A stretch of DNA of 64,000 nt. Source: Sphingobacterium hungaricum (lineage in GTDB: Bacteria; Bacteroidota; Bacteroidia; Sphingobacteriales; Sphingobacteriaceae). The notes below the pieces were generated by a model that was given only the letters and a program-made list of their open reading frames with translations, had not been told where the DNA came from and searched no databases. The stretch covers positions 2,710,807 through 2,774,806 of the forward strand of contig NZ_MU158698.1 in NCBI RefSeq assembly GCF_015210005.1, given 5' to 3'. Position 1 is the stretch's first letter, and each line of letters starts with the position of its first letter. Shown in pieces: positions 53,690 to 63,542 of this stretch. Both the position numbers and the translations under genes were made by a program.

Positions 53690-54336
53690 GCAAAATCTTT
53701 GTCCTTTTATGTTTCCTGCTGATGGTATTCAGGGGAAATGCACAGTTGAACGTCGAGCTGCTCCATCAGCTCGTGCAACATAGCAAAGATGAAAATGAGC
53801 GCCAAAAAACAGCCCGAACCCGTCAGGCAGTCACCTCCGCCAATGAAGAAGTGAACCGTTCCAAAATGGCGGATCTCAAAGCAAAGTACCGAACTTTACA
53901 AAAGAGATTCCATGCTATAGGACTGGCTATTGATGCAACACAGATCGGCTTGCAGGCAGCACCGATCATTAGCGATATTGTCGATCATCAAGCAACCATT
54001 CTTGGTCTTGCGGGACAGGATCCATTGCTAATTACAATGGCCTACAACACACAGGTCGATCTCGTGGATAAAGCCTACCGACTTAGCCAGTACCTCTACG
54101 CGCTGGCCATCAGCATAGGCGATATCAACCGAATGAAAGCCAGTGACCGCAGGTTGCTATTTGCTCATGTACTAACCGAACTGCGACGCATGGCTGGCAC
54201 ATCACGTGGTCTTGCAACAAATATGTATTACGCTAACCGCAAGCGAATCCGTACATCCATGAACCCCTTTTCGGAATATGTGAACCGAGACAGACAACTG
54301 GTCGAAAGCATCCTCACTAAAATCAAACAGTTTTGA
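53686..54336 (+). CDS. TraI-like protein, second paralogue (most diverged)
   Basis: The protein has 216 residues with a signal peptide ending near GNAQ. A charged coiled-coil-like part (residues 25-75) is followed by LGLAGQDPLLITMAYNTQ and a C-terminal NMYYANRKRIRTSMNPFSEYVNRD, the diverged form of the motif shared with its neighbours. It is probably periplasmic. It overlaps the previous gene (ATGA) and precedes the third copy by 2 bases. Confidence 0.6.
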   Translation: MSKIFVLLCFLLMVFRGNAQLNVELLHQLVQHSKDENERQKTARTRQAVTSANEEVNRSKMADLKAKYRTLQKRFHAIGLAIDATQIGLQAAPIISDIVDHQATILGLAGQDPLLITMAYNTQVDLVDKAYRLSQYLYALAISIGDINRMKASDRRLLFAHVLTELRRMAGTSRGLATNMYYANRKRIRTSMNPFSEYVNRDRQLVESILTKIKQF

Positions 54337-54338
54337 TT

Positions 54339-55019
54339 ATGAAACCAACTATTTTCTTTATGCTGACTTACCTGCTTTTGTTTATACCGATATGTTATGG
54401 ACAAGGTTACGTAACCATTGTTTACGACAGCAAACACCTGGCTGTTGTAGGCGAAAACGGCGCTGTCCGTTCCGCAGCCGAAATAACACACAGCAGTTAC
54501 CTTGGATCTATCAAGGACAGGCTGGATGATATCAATCTCAATGTCAGCTCCGTCGTGCTAGTGCAGGATATGATCCACCGCTCACTGACGGAAGTCGATA
54601 AGGCATTGCGTACCGGACTTACCGTAAAGCAGATCGGAGCTCTCAGCGCCGAAATTGTCACCGAATGTAATCTGATGTTGCAGACAGCCAAAGACGCTCC
54701 ACATCTACTGCTTTTTGCTGAAGAGGTGGCGCAGCAACTGAAAAACCGGGGCGTAAACCTAGTTGCTGAGGTATCCGGTTTTGTACTGAAAGAGGGAGAG
54801 AACATATTGATGGATTACAGCAAACGCGATCAACTGCTCCGCAAGGTTGTACTGGAACTGCGTGTTATGCGTGCACTGGCCTACAGTATGCACAGATCCA
54901 TGTACTGGGCAAAGCTACGAGGTATTTTTCGTAGCCTCAATCCGTACAGCCAATTTGTAAATCAGGACAAACGTATGGTCAATGACCTCATTTACAAGAT
55001 AAATGTCTTAAAGAACTAG
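54339..55019 (+). CDS. TraI-like protein, third paralogue
   Basis: The protein has 226 residues from the ATG at 54339; a TTG at 54333 is an alternative. The signal peptide ends near CYGQ. The body matches the first paralogue well, for example LSAEIVTECNLML and the ending MHRSMYWAKLRGIFRSLNPY, against DIVRDANRAMVL and MYRSMYWAKQRG. It is a periplasmic component of the mating apparatus. The next gene lies 3 bases downstream. Confidence 0.65.
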   Translation: MKPTIFFMLTYLLLFIPICYGQGYVTIVYDSKHLAVVGENGAVRSAAEITHSSYLGSIKDRLDDINLNVSSVVLVQDMIHRSLTEVDKALRTGLTVKQIGALSAEIVTECNLMLQTAKDAPHLLLFAEEVAQQLKNRGVNLVAEVSGFVLKEGENILMDYSKRDQLLRKVVLELRVMRALAYSMHRSMYWAKLRGIFRSLNPYSQFVNQDKRMVNDLIYKINVLKN

Positions 55020-55022
55020 CCT

Positions 55023-55805
55023 ATGAAATCAAGAATTTTCCTTTTGCTTTGCTTAGCGATATGTTCGCTTCAACAAGTCAAAGCGCAGACCGTCAAATAT
55101 CAGACGGATCAACATATTGTCAACCAACAGGAACGCATGGTCCATAAACAGTGGGATCGCAAGAAATTTACGCCGACAAAAGGCTTCCTTGGACTCAACT
55201 ACCAGTATTGGCTGACTTGGGGGCTACATCCCAATTATCCAAAAACAGATTTGAGGCCTCTTAGTGTATCAGGCCCCCAGACACAGCGGTTATTGCTCGT
55301 TGCCGCGATGAAAAATACGGAAGAAGCCTACAAGAAACATGTAGATACCCTCCGAAATACAGCACTTGGCGAGATGGCAGGTTATGCAGGAGCGGTATCG
55401 CTGACCGATCCGCTCTGGCAGCTTTATTACCGCAAAGAGTTCCAGCCACTGATCGAGCAGATCGATCCACTGCAGGGGAGTACACCCGAAGTACAAAACT
55501 ACCTCACTCGAATAGGTGTACTGGAATGGTATAGAGAAGAAACGCAAGCATTGGCTCAGCGGCTCAACTCTGCTACAACAACGAATATGGACCGAGGATC
55601 GCGTATCATGAGCTATCACAGCATGCTCGAGGAATATAGGAAGCTTCTTGCGACCTGGGAAGCCAAAAAACAAAGAGCTGTACTGTATCTTAAGGTCAGT
55701 AAGGTAAACGCGCAGGTCAAAGAGCCTTCTGAGCCCATCGTTGCTCAGCCCGGAAGAACCGATCGTCAGATCGTAGACGATATACTCCGCAAATCCAAAC
55801 TCTAA
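55023..55805 (+). CDS. tra-operon exported protein (DUF5045-like)
   Basis: The 260-residue protein has a signal peptide ending VKAQ. The mature protein is helical, with a conserved-looking LGLNYQYWLTWGLHPNYPKTDLRPL block. It fits the exported DUF5045-type proteins of Bacteroidota conjugative elements, but I am unsure of the family. It lies between the TraI-like set and TraJ with gaps of 3 and 10 bases, so it is part of the mating machinery, likely periplasmic. Confidence 0.5.
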   Translation: MKSRIFLLLCLAICSLQQVKAQTVKYQTDQHIVNQQERMVHKQWDRKKFTPTKGFLGLNYQYWLTWGLHPNYPKTDLRPLSVSGPQTQRLLLVAAMKNTEEAYKKHVDTLRNTALGEMAGYAGAVSLTDPLWQLYYRKEFQPLIEQIDPLQGSTPEVQNYLTRIGVLEWYREETQALAQRLNSATTTNMDRGSRIMSYHSMLEEYRKLLATWEAKKQRAVLYLKVSKVNAQVKEPSEPIVAQPGRTDRQIVDDILRKSKL

Positions 55806-55815
55806 TCCGATCACG

Positions 55816-56955
55816 ATGAATCTCACTTTTATGCTGTCGGGTATGCTGTTGCAGACCCCAACACCGGTCGATGTACCGCAATCTTTTAAAGACACCTTCA
55901 ATTTTTTGCAGGGAAACGGTGTCTACGATGATAACATGATGCACTTCCTGCGCGGGATGAAGAATACCATCTGGACACACTATGATGCTTTCATTGCTGA
56001 TGCACAGGCACTCAGTGCCATTTTTATGCTGGTTTTCTTCGCTACAAAAATTTACGAGATGATGGCTGGTGATAAACAGCTGGAGGTAATGCCTCTACTG
56101 CGTCCTTTTGGTCTGGTCATGGTGATCCTCTGGTGGAATACATTTACCAAAGTTGTGGCTTATCCTACAGATCTGGTTTCGCTCAAGACGGAGGTTATGT
56201 TCAATGAAAGCCAGACCGAAGTCAATAACCTCAGGATGCAACGGGCAAAACTGATGGTGGACATCGCTGATCAGCTCCTCACGGTAGAAGCAGAAGCAGA
56301 AACAGCAAGGATAGAAGCAGATACTTGGTATGAAAAAGCATGGGAATCGGTTAAATCATCCGTCAAAGAAGGGTTTGCCGAAGTATGGAATCCGATCGTC
56401 GAAATGAGTAACCGCCTAAGAGTAGGCTGGCAGCTTCTGATGACTTCCTTACTGGAAACCTTGGCCATATGGCTGCTCCGAATCTGCGTCTACATCATCT
56501 TCATCGTGCAGATTATTTACTCGACTATTTTGATTATCCTAGGTCCGTTCTCGGTGGCAGCAAGTATTCTGCCGGCATTTCGAGATTCCTTCGGTACCTG
56601 GATAGCCCGTTTTATATCCGTTAATCTGTATTCAGGTATAGCCTATCTGGTCATGTATGTGGCTTCACTTTTTCAGCATTATGCCATGGAAGCAGAGATA
56701 ACACGTTACCAGCAGCTGGTCGGTACAACAGGTCCTGATCTGGAGAAACTAACGGTATTTGCATCCAATGGTGTGCTATCTTTTGGACTGGTGATCGGAA
56801 CTTTTGTAATAGGCGCACTCACTATGCTAACTGTACCGAGTATCTCAACCTGGGTTATCTCGACGTCGGGTATTTCATCAGCAGCTTCTACCATGGGAAG
56901 AGGTTCGGCAGGTCTCTCGCGCATGATGGGAAAAGTATTCACCAAAGGACTATAA
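55816..56955 (+). CDS. traJ: TraJ, VirB6/TrbL-like membrane protein
   Basis: The 379-residue protein has six or more membrane helices (for example LLRICVYIIFIVQIIYSTILIILGPFSVAAS and LVMYVASLFQHYA). Residues 125-190 form a charged coiled coil with a Glu/Ala-rich run. The VIGTFVIGALTMLTVPSISTWVI block is typical of TraJ/TrbL. It forms the inner-membrane channel of the mating system. It lies 10 bases after the DUF5045-like gene and 20 bases before TraK. Confidence 0.9.
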   Translation: MNLTFMLSGMLLQTPTPVDVPQSFKDTFNFLQGNGVYDDNMMHFLRGMKNTIWTHYDAFIADAQALSAIFMLVFFATKIYEMMAGDKQLEVMPLLRPFGLVMVILWWNTFTKVVAYPTDLVSLKTEVMFNESQTEVNNLRMQRAKLMVDIADQLLTVEAEAETARIEADTWYEKAWESVKSSVKEGFAEVWNPIVEMSNRLRVGWQLLMTSLLETLAIWLLRICVYIIFIVQIIYSTILIILGPFSVAASILPAFRDSFGTWIARFISVNLYSGIAYLVMYVASLFQHYAMEAEITRYQQLVGTTGPDLEKLTVFASNGVLSFGLVIGTFVIGALTMLTVPSISTWVISTSGISSAASTMGRGSAGLSRMMGKVFTKGL

Positions 56956-56975
56956 CAAATTAAGTAGACCAAAAG

Positions 56976-57596
56976 ATGATTATAAAAAATATAGAAACCA
57001 AAGTTCGGCTCGCGACATTTCTCTCCGCAGGCTGCCTGATCGCATCCGTGATTATGGTCATCGCTGTCTCGTTCTTTGCCTACAGACAGGTTGCTGATGC
57101 CCGTAAGAGTATCTACATCATGGATGCAGCTAATGTACCGATGCCTGCAAGACAGACCGATGTTCAGATGAACCGAGAAGCGGAATATCGGTCCCACGTT
57201 GGACGATTCCATAGCCTATTTTTCTCGCTCACGCCAGATGATCGATTTATGGAATACCAAATGAAGCAGGCCATGTACCTGATCGATGAAAGCGGAGCTT
57301 TGCAGTACAATAACCTCAAGGAGAAGGGTTATTTTAATTCTATACTCTCCTCCAGTGCTGTACTGACCATCCGTACCGATAGTATAGAAATCGATATGCC
57401 GAAGCGTTATTTTAGGTATTACGGTACACAAAAGATAGACCGTAGAAGCTCGGCGATTACCCGTTCGCTCATTACGGAAGGATACCTCAACGATCTGGAA
57501 ATACGATCGGACAACAATCCCCATGCAGTACTCATCACCAGGTGGAAAACAGTAGAAAATAAAGATATCCAACATGCACAGAAAAACACATTCTAA
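56976..57596 (+). CDS. traK: TraK, VirB8-like
   Basis: The protein has 206 residues: a short cytoplasmic start (IIKNIETKVRLATFLSAG), one membrane helix (residues 18-37) and a periplasmic domain with NREAEYRSHVGRFHSLFFSLTPDD, characteristic of TraK. It nucleates the mating pore at the inner membrane. Its end overlaps the TraL gene by 23 bases. Confidence 0.9.
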   Translation: MIIKNIETKVRLATFLSAGCLIASVIMVIAVSFFAYRQVADARKSIYIMDAANVPMPARQTDVQMNREAEYRSHVGRFHSLFFSLTPDDRFMEYQMKQAMYLIDESGALQYNNLKEKGYFNSILSSSAVLTIRTDSIEIDMPKRYFRYYGTQKIDRRSSAITRSLITEGYLNDLEIRSDNNPHAVLITRWKTVENKDIQHAQKNTF

Positions 57597-58008
57597 AAAC
57601 ACCGAGCATCCCTCGAAAGATGCGGCCTTTCTGGAGCGGATCGTGCAGTTCAGAACCATGTGCCATAGCCTGATGGAACGTTATCCTTTTCATTTCTTTG
57701 TCAGCATGTTAATCTGTATCCTGATTTCAGCTGTGCTTGCTTTTACCGTTATGCGCGTAGAAAAATCCACGGAGCTTCCTACATTTCCGGGCTTAGCTAC
57801 GGGAGGAGTAACTAAGAATACGACCGATATCATCGGTTTATATGGCGCCATTATCGAACTGGAAGAATTACAGCATAGTATTGCAGCAATTATCCAAAAG
57901 GATTCGTTGTCTGATCGCGACAGTATCCGCCTGAGCGACGCACTCAAACGTTATGAACAGATTCAACGTTCCCTTATACACACAGGCGATACAAGCACTG
58001 CTCCATAA
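57574..58008 (+). CDS. traL: TraL-like protein (DUF3989)
   Basis: The 144-residue protein has a charged start, one membrane helix (FVSMLICILISAVLAFTVM, about residues 43-61) and a small periplasmic tail. Size, topology and position between TraK and TraM fit TraL (DUF3989). It is a minor scaffold component. It overlaps the TraK gene by 23 bases. Confidence 0.75.
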   Translation: MHRKTHSKNTEHPSKDAAFLERIVQFRTMCHSLMERYPFHFFVSMLICILISAVLAFTVMRVEKSTELPTFPGLATGGVTKNTTDIIGLYGAIIELEELQHSIAAIIQKDSLSDRDSIRLSDALKRYEQIQRSLIHTGDTSTAP

Positions 58009-58052
58009 AGACATAAGTTTCATTTCATCCACAACCTTATAATTTTAATTTG

Positions 58053-59231
58053 ATGAAAGTAGATTTTAATAAACCCAGGTATGCGATACCGCTTATCCTG
58101 CTTCCTTTTCTATGTATATTTTTCTATGTGTACAAAAGTAGCTTTGGAAAGGAGGAAGCTCCACAGGCAGGGGAGGATTCCCTGCAGACAGAACTGGCCG
58201 AAGTTTCTGACCAGGTTCGAAACCGATCGCTTTCCGATAAACTTGATGCTTACCGTAACCAGTATAAACAGGCCGATGGATATACCGCAATCGGTCATAT
58301 TCAGGAAGAAAAATTACTGGAAGAAGTACCCAATACCTTGTACAACGAGCACGAACGTCAGATGCTTGATTCCATAGACCGTGCCATGAAGGGTAAATAT
58401 GGAGCAAAGTCCAACGGATTTCCAGATGCGACCTTGAAAAATGTAAATCGCGCCAACGATCCACATGAACGGGCGCTACAGCAGGCGCTTTCGGAGATCA
58501 ATGCACCTCAGCGACAAAGCACAACCCCACAGATACAGCAACCTGATGCCATGGAACTTTTTCGACAGCAAATGGCGCTTATAGATAGTATGGGAAAAGC
58601 CAATGATCCCGAGGTAACGCAACAAAAAGGTAAAGAAAACGAACAGCTGACCGCTAAACACCAACAATCACGTTTGAATGTTAGTAAAACGATAGGTATG
58701 GCTTCGGTATTCAATACGGTGAAGCCCGATGTTGAGGAAACATTTATCACCGCCATTGTGGATCAGAATATCAAAGGTTATGCAGGATCGCGCTTGCGGA
58801 TACGTCTCTTGGAAGATATGCTGGCTGGCAGCTTTTTGATCAAAAAAGGCACCTATATCTACGCCGAGATTTCTGGTTTTTCCAGTCAGCGGGTTAATCT
58901 AACGGTCAGCTCGATTATGAACGGACAGCATATCCTTCCTGTTCGATTAGATGTCTATGATCATGATGGTCTTCGCGGATTGTATGTGCCTGCTTCCGCA
59001 TTCCGTGAGTTCACCAAAGAACTGGGTGGTAATGCGAGTCAGGGGATAACCTTACAGCAGGCAGCAGAAAACAATCGCCAGCTAGTCATGAGCATGGTGC
59101 AGAAAATGTTCCAGTCGACAACAAGCGCTGTGAATAAAATGATCCGACAGAATAAAGCAAAGATCAAGTACAACACATTAGTCTATTTGATCGATCCCGA
59201 GCAATTACGCAATAACCAAAGCAACTATTAA
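58053..59231 (+). CDS. traM: TraM, VirB10-like
   Basis: The protein has 392 residues from the ATG at 58053. There is one membrane helix (residues 11-26: IPLILLPFLCIFFYVYKS), then a long proline/glutamine-rich linker to residue 210. The C-terminal domain (about 225-390) has VEETFITAIVDQNIKGYAGSRLRIRLLEDMLAG and KGTYIYAEISGFSSQRVNL, characteristic of Bacteroidota TraM. It links inner and outer membranes like VirB10. Confidence 0.9.
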   Translation: MKVDFNKPRYAIPLILLPFLCIFFYVYKSSFGKEEAPQAGEDSLQTELAEVSDQVRNRSLSDKLDAYRNQYKQADGYTAIGHIQEEKLLEEVPNTLYNEHERQMLDSIDRAMKGKYGAKSNGFPDATLKNVNRANDPHERALQQALSEINAPQRQSTTPQIQQPDAMELFRQQMALIDSMGKANDPEVTQQKGKENEQLTAKHQQSRLNVSKTIGMASVFNTVKPDVEETFITAIVDQNIKGYAGSRLRIRLLEDMLAGSFLIKKGTYIYAEISGFSSQRVNLTVSSIMNGQHILPVRLDVYDHDGLRGLYVPASAFREFTKELGGNASQGITLQQAAENNRQLVMSMVQKMFQSTTSAVNKMIRQNKAKIKYNTLVYLIDPEQLRNNQSNY

Positions 59232-59261
59232 ACCTCATTATTTAACTATAAAACTATACCG

Positions 59262-60104
59262 ATGAAAACATTATTTCTGATATTATCCCTGTTGTTGACA
59301 GGTATCGTAAATCTTCTTGCACAGGAAAAAGCAGGTACTTATCGTGAAGAACTCCCCAAGATTATACTGGATGGCAAGAGCTCGCTACATATTATTTCTC
59401 CCGAACCGATACGTTACGTGGATATATCTACACATCAAGTTATTGGCGATATTCCTGAACCTAATATGTTAAGATTGAAATGGATAAAAGATTCAACCGA
59501 TATTGATAATTCGGAAACAGGAGATCTTGGCGTGGTAACCGTTGTTGGTGAAAGCTTTATGGCACAATACAACCTCTGCTTTTTTGAATATTTACCGGGA
59601 TTGGGAGCAGTAGCGAGTTTTGAGATTTTACCCCAACATACCAAACCGCTCGCTGTAACGGTGGAGTTGACCACACCCGAGCTTAAGCGTCATGCCTTAA
59701 CGCTGTTATCCAAACGTCGGCCGGTAGCTATCAGAAAGTCCAGCAGCTATGGTTTGCGCGCTGAACTTGGAGGCGTATATACTGTAGGAGACTTGGTGCT
59801 ATTGGATATTGCGTATTACAACAGTACAAAACTGAGCTATGCTATCGATGAATTGCGTTTTAAGATTGAAGATAAAAAGATCGCCAAAGCCACCAATGTA
59901 CAGTCTACCGAAATCAAACCAATCTGGCAGCTCTACCAGCACAGTACCTTTAAAAAACAGTATAGGAACATCTATGTGCTCAAGAAAGCAACTTTTCCAG
60001 ACAAAAAAATACTCCATATCGAGCTTTCTGAAAAGCAGATATCCGGTCGGACATTGACGCTTAAAGTCAAATACAAGGATATCCTGCATGCCGATACCTT
60101 TTAA
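59262..60104 (+). CDS. traN: TraN, VirB9-like (DUF4138)
   Basis: The 280-residue protein has a signal peptide ending NLLAQ. The TraN pattern follows: LHIISPEPIRYVDISTHQVIGDIP, EPNMLRLKW, VVTVVGESFMAQYNL, then GLRAELGGVYTVGDLVLLDI and LSYAIDELRFKIEDKK. It is the outer-membrane-associated partner of TraM. It is 30 bases after TraM. TraO, TraP and TraQ do not follow; the next gene is the coupling protein, so the gene order departs from CTnDOT. Confidence 0.9.
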   Translation: MKTLFLILSLLLTGIVNLLAQEKAGTYREELPKIILDGKSSLHIISPEPIRYVDISTHQVIGDIPEPNMLRLKWIKDSTDIDNSETGDLGVVTVVGESFMAQYNLCFFEYLPGLGAVASFEILPQHTKPLAVTVELTTPELKRHALTLLSKRRPVAIRKSSSYGLRAELGGVYTVGDLVLLDIAYYNSTKLSYAIDELRFKIEDKKIAKATNVQSTEIKPIWQLYQHSTFKKQYRNIYVLKKATFPDKKILHIELSEKQISGRTLTLKVKYKDILHADTF

Positions 60105-60125
60105 GCATACCCGTAAAAAATCACG

Positions 60126-62141
60126 ATGGAAGAAAGTAAAGAACAACAGGCGATGCACCGCTTCCTGCAATTTAGCATTTATCTTTCCGTAGCACTTGAC
60201 ATCTTGATGTTTGTTTATGCAGAAAAATTGGCTGAAACGCGGTTTGCTGAACGATATGGACTGATTCTCTTTCTTGAGCGCATGGCAAAAATTATTATCT
60301 ATCACTTTCCTTGGTACAGCAAGCTGTTTACCCTTTTATTGATCTCTCTGGTTGCTATAGGTACACTCAGCCGAAAGGAAAAGGACCTGAATCCCAAAAA
60401 TACCATTATCTACCCTATTACCTGTGGTTTGCTATTGCTTTCTGCTAGTTTAGGATTTTATGACAGACATGGAAATTGGCCTATTCCGTATACCAGCTGG
60501 TATGACATCGGTTATACCCTATGCAGCATCTTTGGGGTGTTATTGATTCATATAGCCATGGATAATATTTCCAAGATCATAAGTTCTAAACTGGGAAAGG
60601 ATAAATGGAATGTGGAAGGGGAATCTTTTATGCAGTCCACTAAACCCAAGGTTACAGCATATGCAGTCAACATTCCCATGCTTTTTTATTACAAAAAGCG
60701 TGTCCGAAAAGGTTTTCTGGTGCTGGCAAATGTATTTCGAGGCACTTTGTTGGTGGGTACCCCAGGAAGTGGAAAGAGTTTTGGCGTAGTTATGCCCGTC
60801 ATTAGGCAGTTCGTTGGACTGGAATTCACGATGTGTATTTATGACTTCAAATACCCCGATTTAGGTAAAGTTGCATATTACCACTATCTACTGGCTAAAC
60901 AGCAGGGCAAGTGTAACAATTACGATTTTCATGTGGTCAACCTGACCGATCCCCAAAGGAGCAGGCGCATCAATCCTTGGAAGCCAGAGTATCTCCAGAC
61001 GCTGGCGGATGCTTCCGAAACAGCCGAAGCTTTGGTTGAAGCGATGAAAAAAGGGGATAAGGGCGGAGGTAGCGATCAATTCTTTACCCAGTCCGCCATT
61101 AACTTTTTGGCCTCCTGTATTTATTTTTTCAGTAGATACGAGGGTGGAAAGTATTCCAGTTTTCCGCATGTACTGGCATTTCTAAATCGTTCCTATGAAG
61201 AGATTTTTACGGTACTGTTCAGCAATAAAGAACTTGAATCTTTGCTTTCGCCTTTTATGACGGCATTTAAGGCGCGTGCTTTTGATCAGCTCGAAGGACA
61301 GGTGGGGACACTGAAAATATTTATCAGCAGGCTCGCAACAAAAGAAACGTTTTGGGTGTTCTCTGGAGAAGATTTTGATTTGAAGATCAGTTGCCCCGCA
61401 AGTCCTTCGATACTCATCCTGGCAAATGATCCGAATACGCAGAGTATCAATTCAGCCTGTTATTCGGTGATACTGAACCGTATCACAAGGCTTGTCAATT
61501 CCAGAGGCAATAAACCTGTAGGCCTGATCATCGATGAGGCACCGACACTCTACGCGCACAAGATCGAAAACCTGATTGCACAGGCACGATCAAACTTAAC
61601 AGCGGTGTTGCTCGGATTACAGGAACTCCCGCAGTTTCAGCAACAATACGGCAAAGAAACAGCAACCACAATTGCATCTGTAGTAGGAAATGTGCTTTCG
61701 GGATCGGTCAGAAATAAAGAAACCCTGGAATGGCTTGAACGTATTTTTGGTAAAGTCAAGCAGATCAGTGAGAGTTTATCTATTGATCGCACCAAAACTT
61801 CGCTTTCCATCAGTGAAAAGCTAGAATCCTTGATTCCAGCAGGTAAGATTGCCGCACTCAAAGCGGGTGAAATGGTAGGTATCCTGGCTTCCGATGCTGT
61901 AGAAAAGTATACAGGTAAATTTGATACATCAGCCATTAATTGCCGAATCAATCTGGACATGAAATCAATCAAAGCAGAGGAGGAAGCTTATAGGGAACTT
62001 CCTGTATTCTATGATTTTGGCGGAAAACAGGATGAAGTACTTCTGCAAAACTTTTATCGTATCAATGATGAAGTGCTGGAGATTGTATCGGGGTTTAAAC
62101 CAACGAACAACTCAAAATTTTCTAAGGCAGATAGCAAATAA
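60126..62141 (+). CDS. VirD4-type coupling protein (T4CP)
   Basis: The protein has 671 residues. Four membrane helices fill the first 150 residues. Walker A, LVGTPGSGKSFG (about 209-220), is followed by a TraG/VirD4-type nucleotide-binding domain with DFKYPDLGKVAYYHY and GLIIDEAPTLYA (Walker B). It links the relaxosome to the mating channel and pumps DNA. In the Bacteroides system the coupling protein is MobC, encoded beside the relaxase; here it lies at the end of the tra operon, 21 bases after TraN. Confidence 0.95.
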   Translation: MEESKEQQAMHRFLQFSIYLSVALDILMFVYAEKLAETRFAERYGLILFLERMAKIIIYHFPWYSKLFTLLLISLVAIGTLSRKEKDLNPKNTIIYPITCGLLLLSASLGFYDRHGNWPIPYTSWYDIGYTLCSIFGVLLIHIAMDNISKIISSKLGKDKWNVEGESFMQSTKPKVTAYAVNIPMLFYYKKRVRKGFLVLANVFRGTLLVGTPGSGKSFGVVMPVIRQFVGLEFTMCIYDFKYPDLGKVAYYHYLLAKQQGKCNNYDFHVVNLTDPQRSRRINPWKPEYLQTLADASETAEALVEAMKKGDKGGGSDQFFTQSAINFLASCIYFFSRYEGGKYSSFPHVLAFLNRSYEEIFTVLFSNKELESLLSPFMTAFKARAFDQLEGQVGTLKIFISRLATKETFWVFSGEDFDLKISCPASPSILILANDPNTQSINSACYSVILNRITRLVNSRGNKPVGLIIDEAPTLYAHKIENLIAQARSNLTAVLLGLQELPQFQQQYGKETATTIASVVGNVLSGSVRNKETLEWLERIFGKVKQISESLSIDRTKTSLSISEKLESLIPAGKIAALKAGEMVGILASDAVEKYTGKFDTSAINCRINLDMKSIKAEEEAYRELPVFYDFGGKQDEVLLQNFYRINDEVLEIVSGFKPTNNSKFSKADSK

Positions 62142-62152
62142 AGTAATGGGGT

Positions 62153-62719
62153 ATGGAGATACATTTTTTTAAGTTTTTCCTGTTGCTGTTACCATTTTCT
62201 ATACACGCTCAGGTCAAGCAAATCAGTCTTTATCCAGCAACTAGATGGATAAAAACGCCTGAAATTAATCTACCATTGCCAGTGTTAACGGAGCCTGCTG
62301 CTAAAGAAACGGAGATAGTCATCCATATGCCCTTATCGGATTATAGCATCACCTCTGGATTTGGTTGGCGTAGACATCCGGTAACTGGTAAAGCTGATTT
62401 TCATAAAGGTGTCGATTTGACGGCGAAGGATAAGATTGTGCGAAATATGATGGATGGAAAGGTAATCTGGGCAGGATATCACAAAAATCTAGGGAATTAT
62501 GTCCGAATAGATCATGGCACAATACAGAGCGTGTATGGACATCTTTCAGTTATAATAGTAAACGTCAATCAGGCTATCAATAGTGGACACCCTATTGGAA
62601 TAACGGGAAGTACAGGACGTGCGACGGGGGAGCATTTACATTTTGCTGTCATGAGCAATGGAGTCTACATTAATCCCTGGAAATATTTGCAGGGATTAAT
62701 TAACAAGAGTAATAAATAA
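62153..62719 (+). CDS. M23-family peptidase
   Basis: The protein has 188 residues with a signal peptide ending SIHAQ. The LytM/M23 site is complete: FHKGVDL (His84, Asp88) and HLHF (His161, His163). It probably cuts peptidoglycan cross-links to let the mating channel through the wall, a job often done by a lytic transglycosylase or peptidase in such operons. It lies 11 bases after the coupling protein gene. Confidence 0.85.
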   Translation: MEIHFFKFFLLLLPFSIHAQVKQISLYPATRWIKTPEINLPLPVLTEPAAKETEIVIHMPLSDYSITSGFGWRRHPVTGKADFHKGVDLTAKDKIVRNMMDGKVIWAGYHKNLGNYVRIDHGTIQSVYGHLSVIIVNVNQAINSGHPIGITGSTGRATGEHLHFAVMSNGVYINPWKYLQGLINKSNK

Positions 62720-62731
62720 AAGTCATTTTTT

Positions 62732-63535
62732 ATGGACAAACTATTCAATGAACAGGATATTCCTGTAGGAGAATTACGTAAACTTGGCTTGCATAATAAT
62801 GGCAAGCCAAGTTTATCTGAAGCCGATATGGATGCCTTATTGACAGGACATCGCACGGAGCTCATTACCTTGCATGATTTGCATGGCGACGGTATACATA
62901 TCAAGAAAATGGATGCAAAATTGTCGCTGGAAAGAATGCCCGACGGACATATCACGCTGCAGCTTCACCCCATATACCGTAATGTAAAGAAACATCCGCT
63001 TTTACTGGATGCCGAAGCAGAACAGCTTGAACAGGGAAAATTGACCCACGTACTGAAAACTTATCAGGAAGCTGATGGAAAGCGTAAATCTTGGGTTATC
63101 GAGTTTGATCCTGAAACCCGAGAGTTTATTGCAGCCGATCCTGAAAAAATAAAAGTGCCAGCGATGATCAATGGGGAGAAGCTCTCTGATTTACAAAAAG
63201 AGCAATACAGGAATGGGTCTGTTGTTGAACTTTCGGATGGCACACGTCTACAGCGCAGAGCAAGTAGCCGTAGCGGCGTTACATCCAATCGGGAAGCGCT
63301 GATGTACTCACTTTTGCTGGATGGTGGTATTTCTTACACGTTGCTCCGCAGTCTTAGAAATCTATTCGGTAGCAAGTCCCAACAAAAGGATTCCTATACC
63401 GAAGGCTATAAAAGAGCATTGCAAGATATGCAACAGCAGGAGCGAAGCAAGCCTGTTATGCTCCATGCTGCTGATCCTGGATATGAAGTAGACAAACAGC
63501 AGCAGAGAGATCTGGGAAAAAGCCATCCACGTTAA
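62732..63535 (+). CDS. DUF3945-like protein of conjugative elements
   Basis: The protein has 267 residues. It begins with a short helix motif (DIPVGELRKLGLHNNGKPSLS), as in DUF4099, and then shows DUF3945-type repeats: LSLERMPDGHITLQLHPIYR and GKRKSWVIEFDPETREFIAAD, plus LQKEQYRNGSVVELSDGTRL. There is no signal peptide or membrane part. The function is unknown; such proteins are common in Bacteroidota mobile elements near topoisomerase and primase genes. It lies 12 bases after the M23 peptidase gene. Confidence 0.7.
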   Translation: MDKLFNEQDIPVGELRKLGLHNNGKPSLSEADMDALLTGHRTELITLHDLHGDGIHIKKMDAKLSLERMPDGHITLQLHPIYRNVKKHPLLLDAEAEQLEQGKLTHVLKTYQEADGKRKSWVIEFDPETREFIAADPEKIKVPAMINGEKLSDLQKEQYRNGSVVELSDGTRLQRRASSRSGVTSNREALMYSLLLDGGISYTLLRSLRNLFGSKSQQKDSYTEGYKRALQDMQQQERSKPVMLHAADPGYEVDKQQQRDLGKSHPR

Positions 63536-63542
63536 TTAGGCT

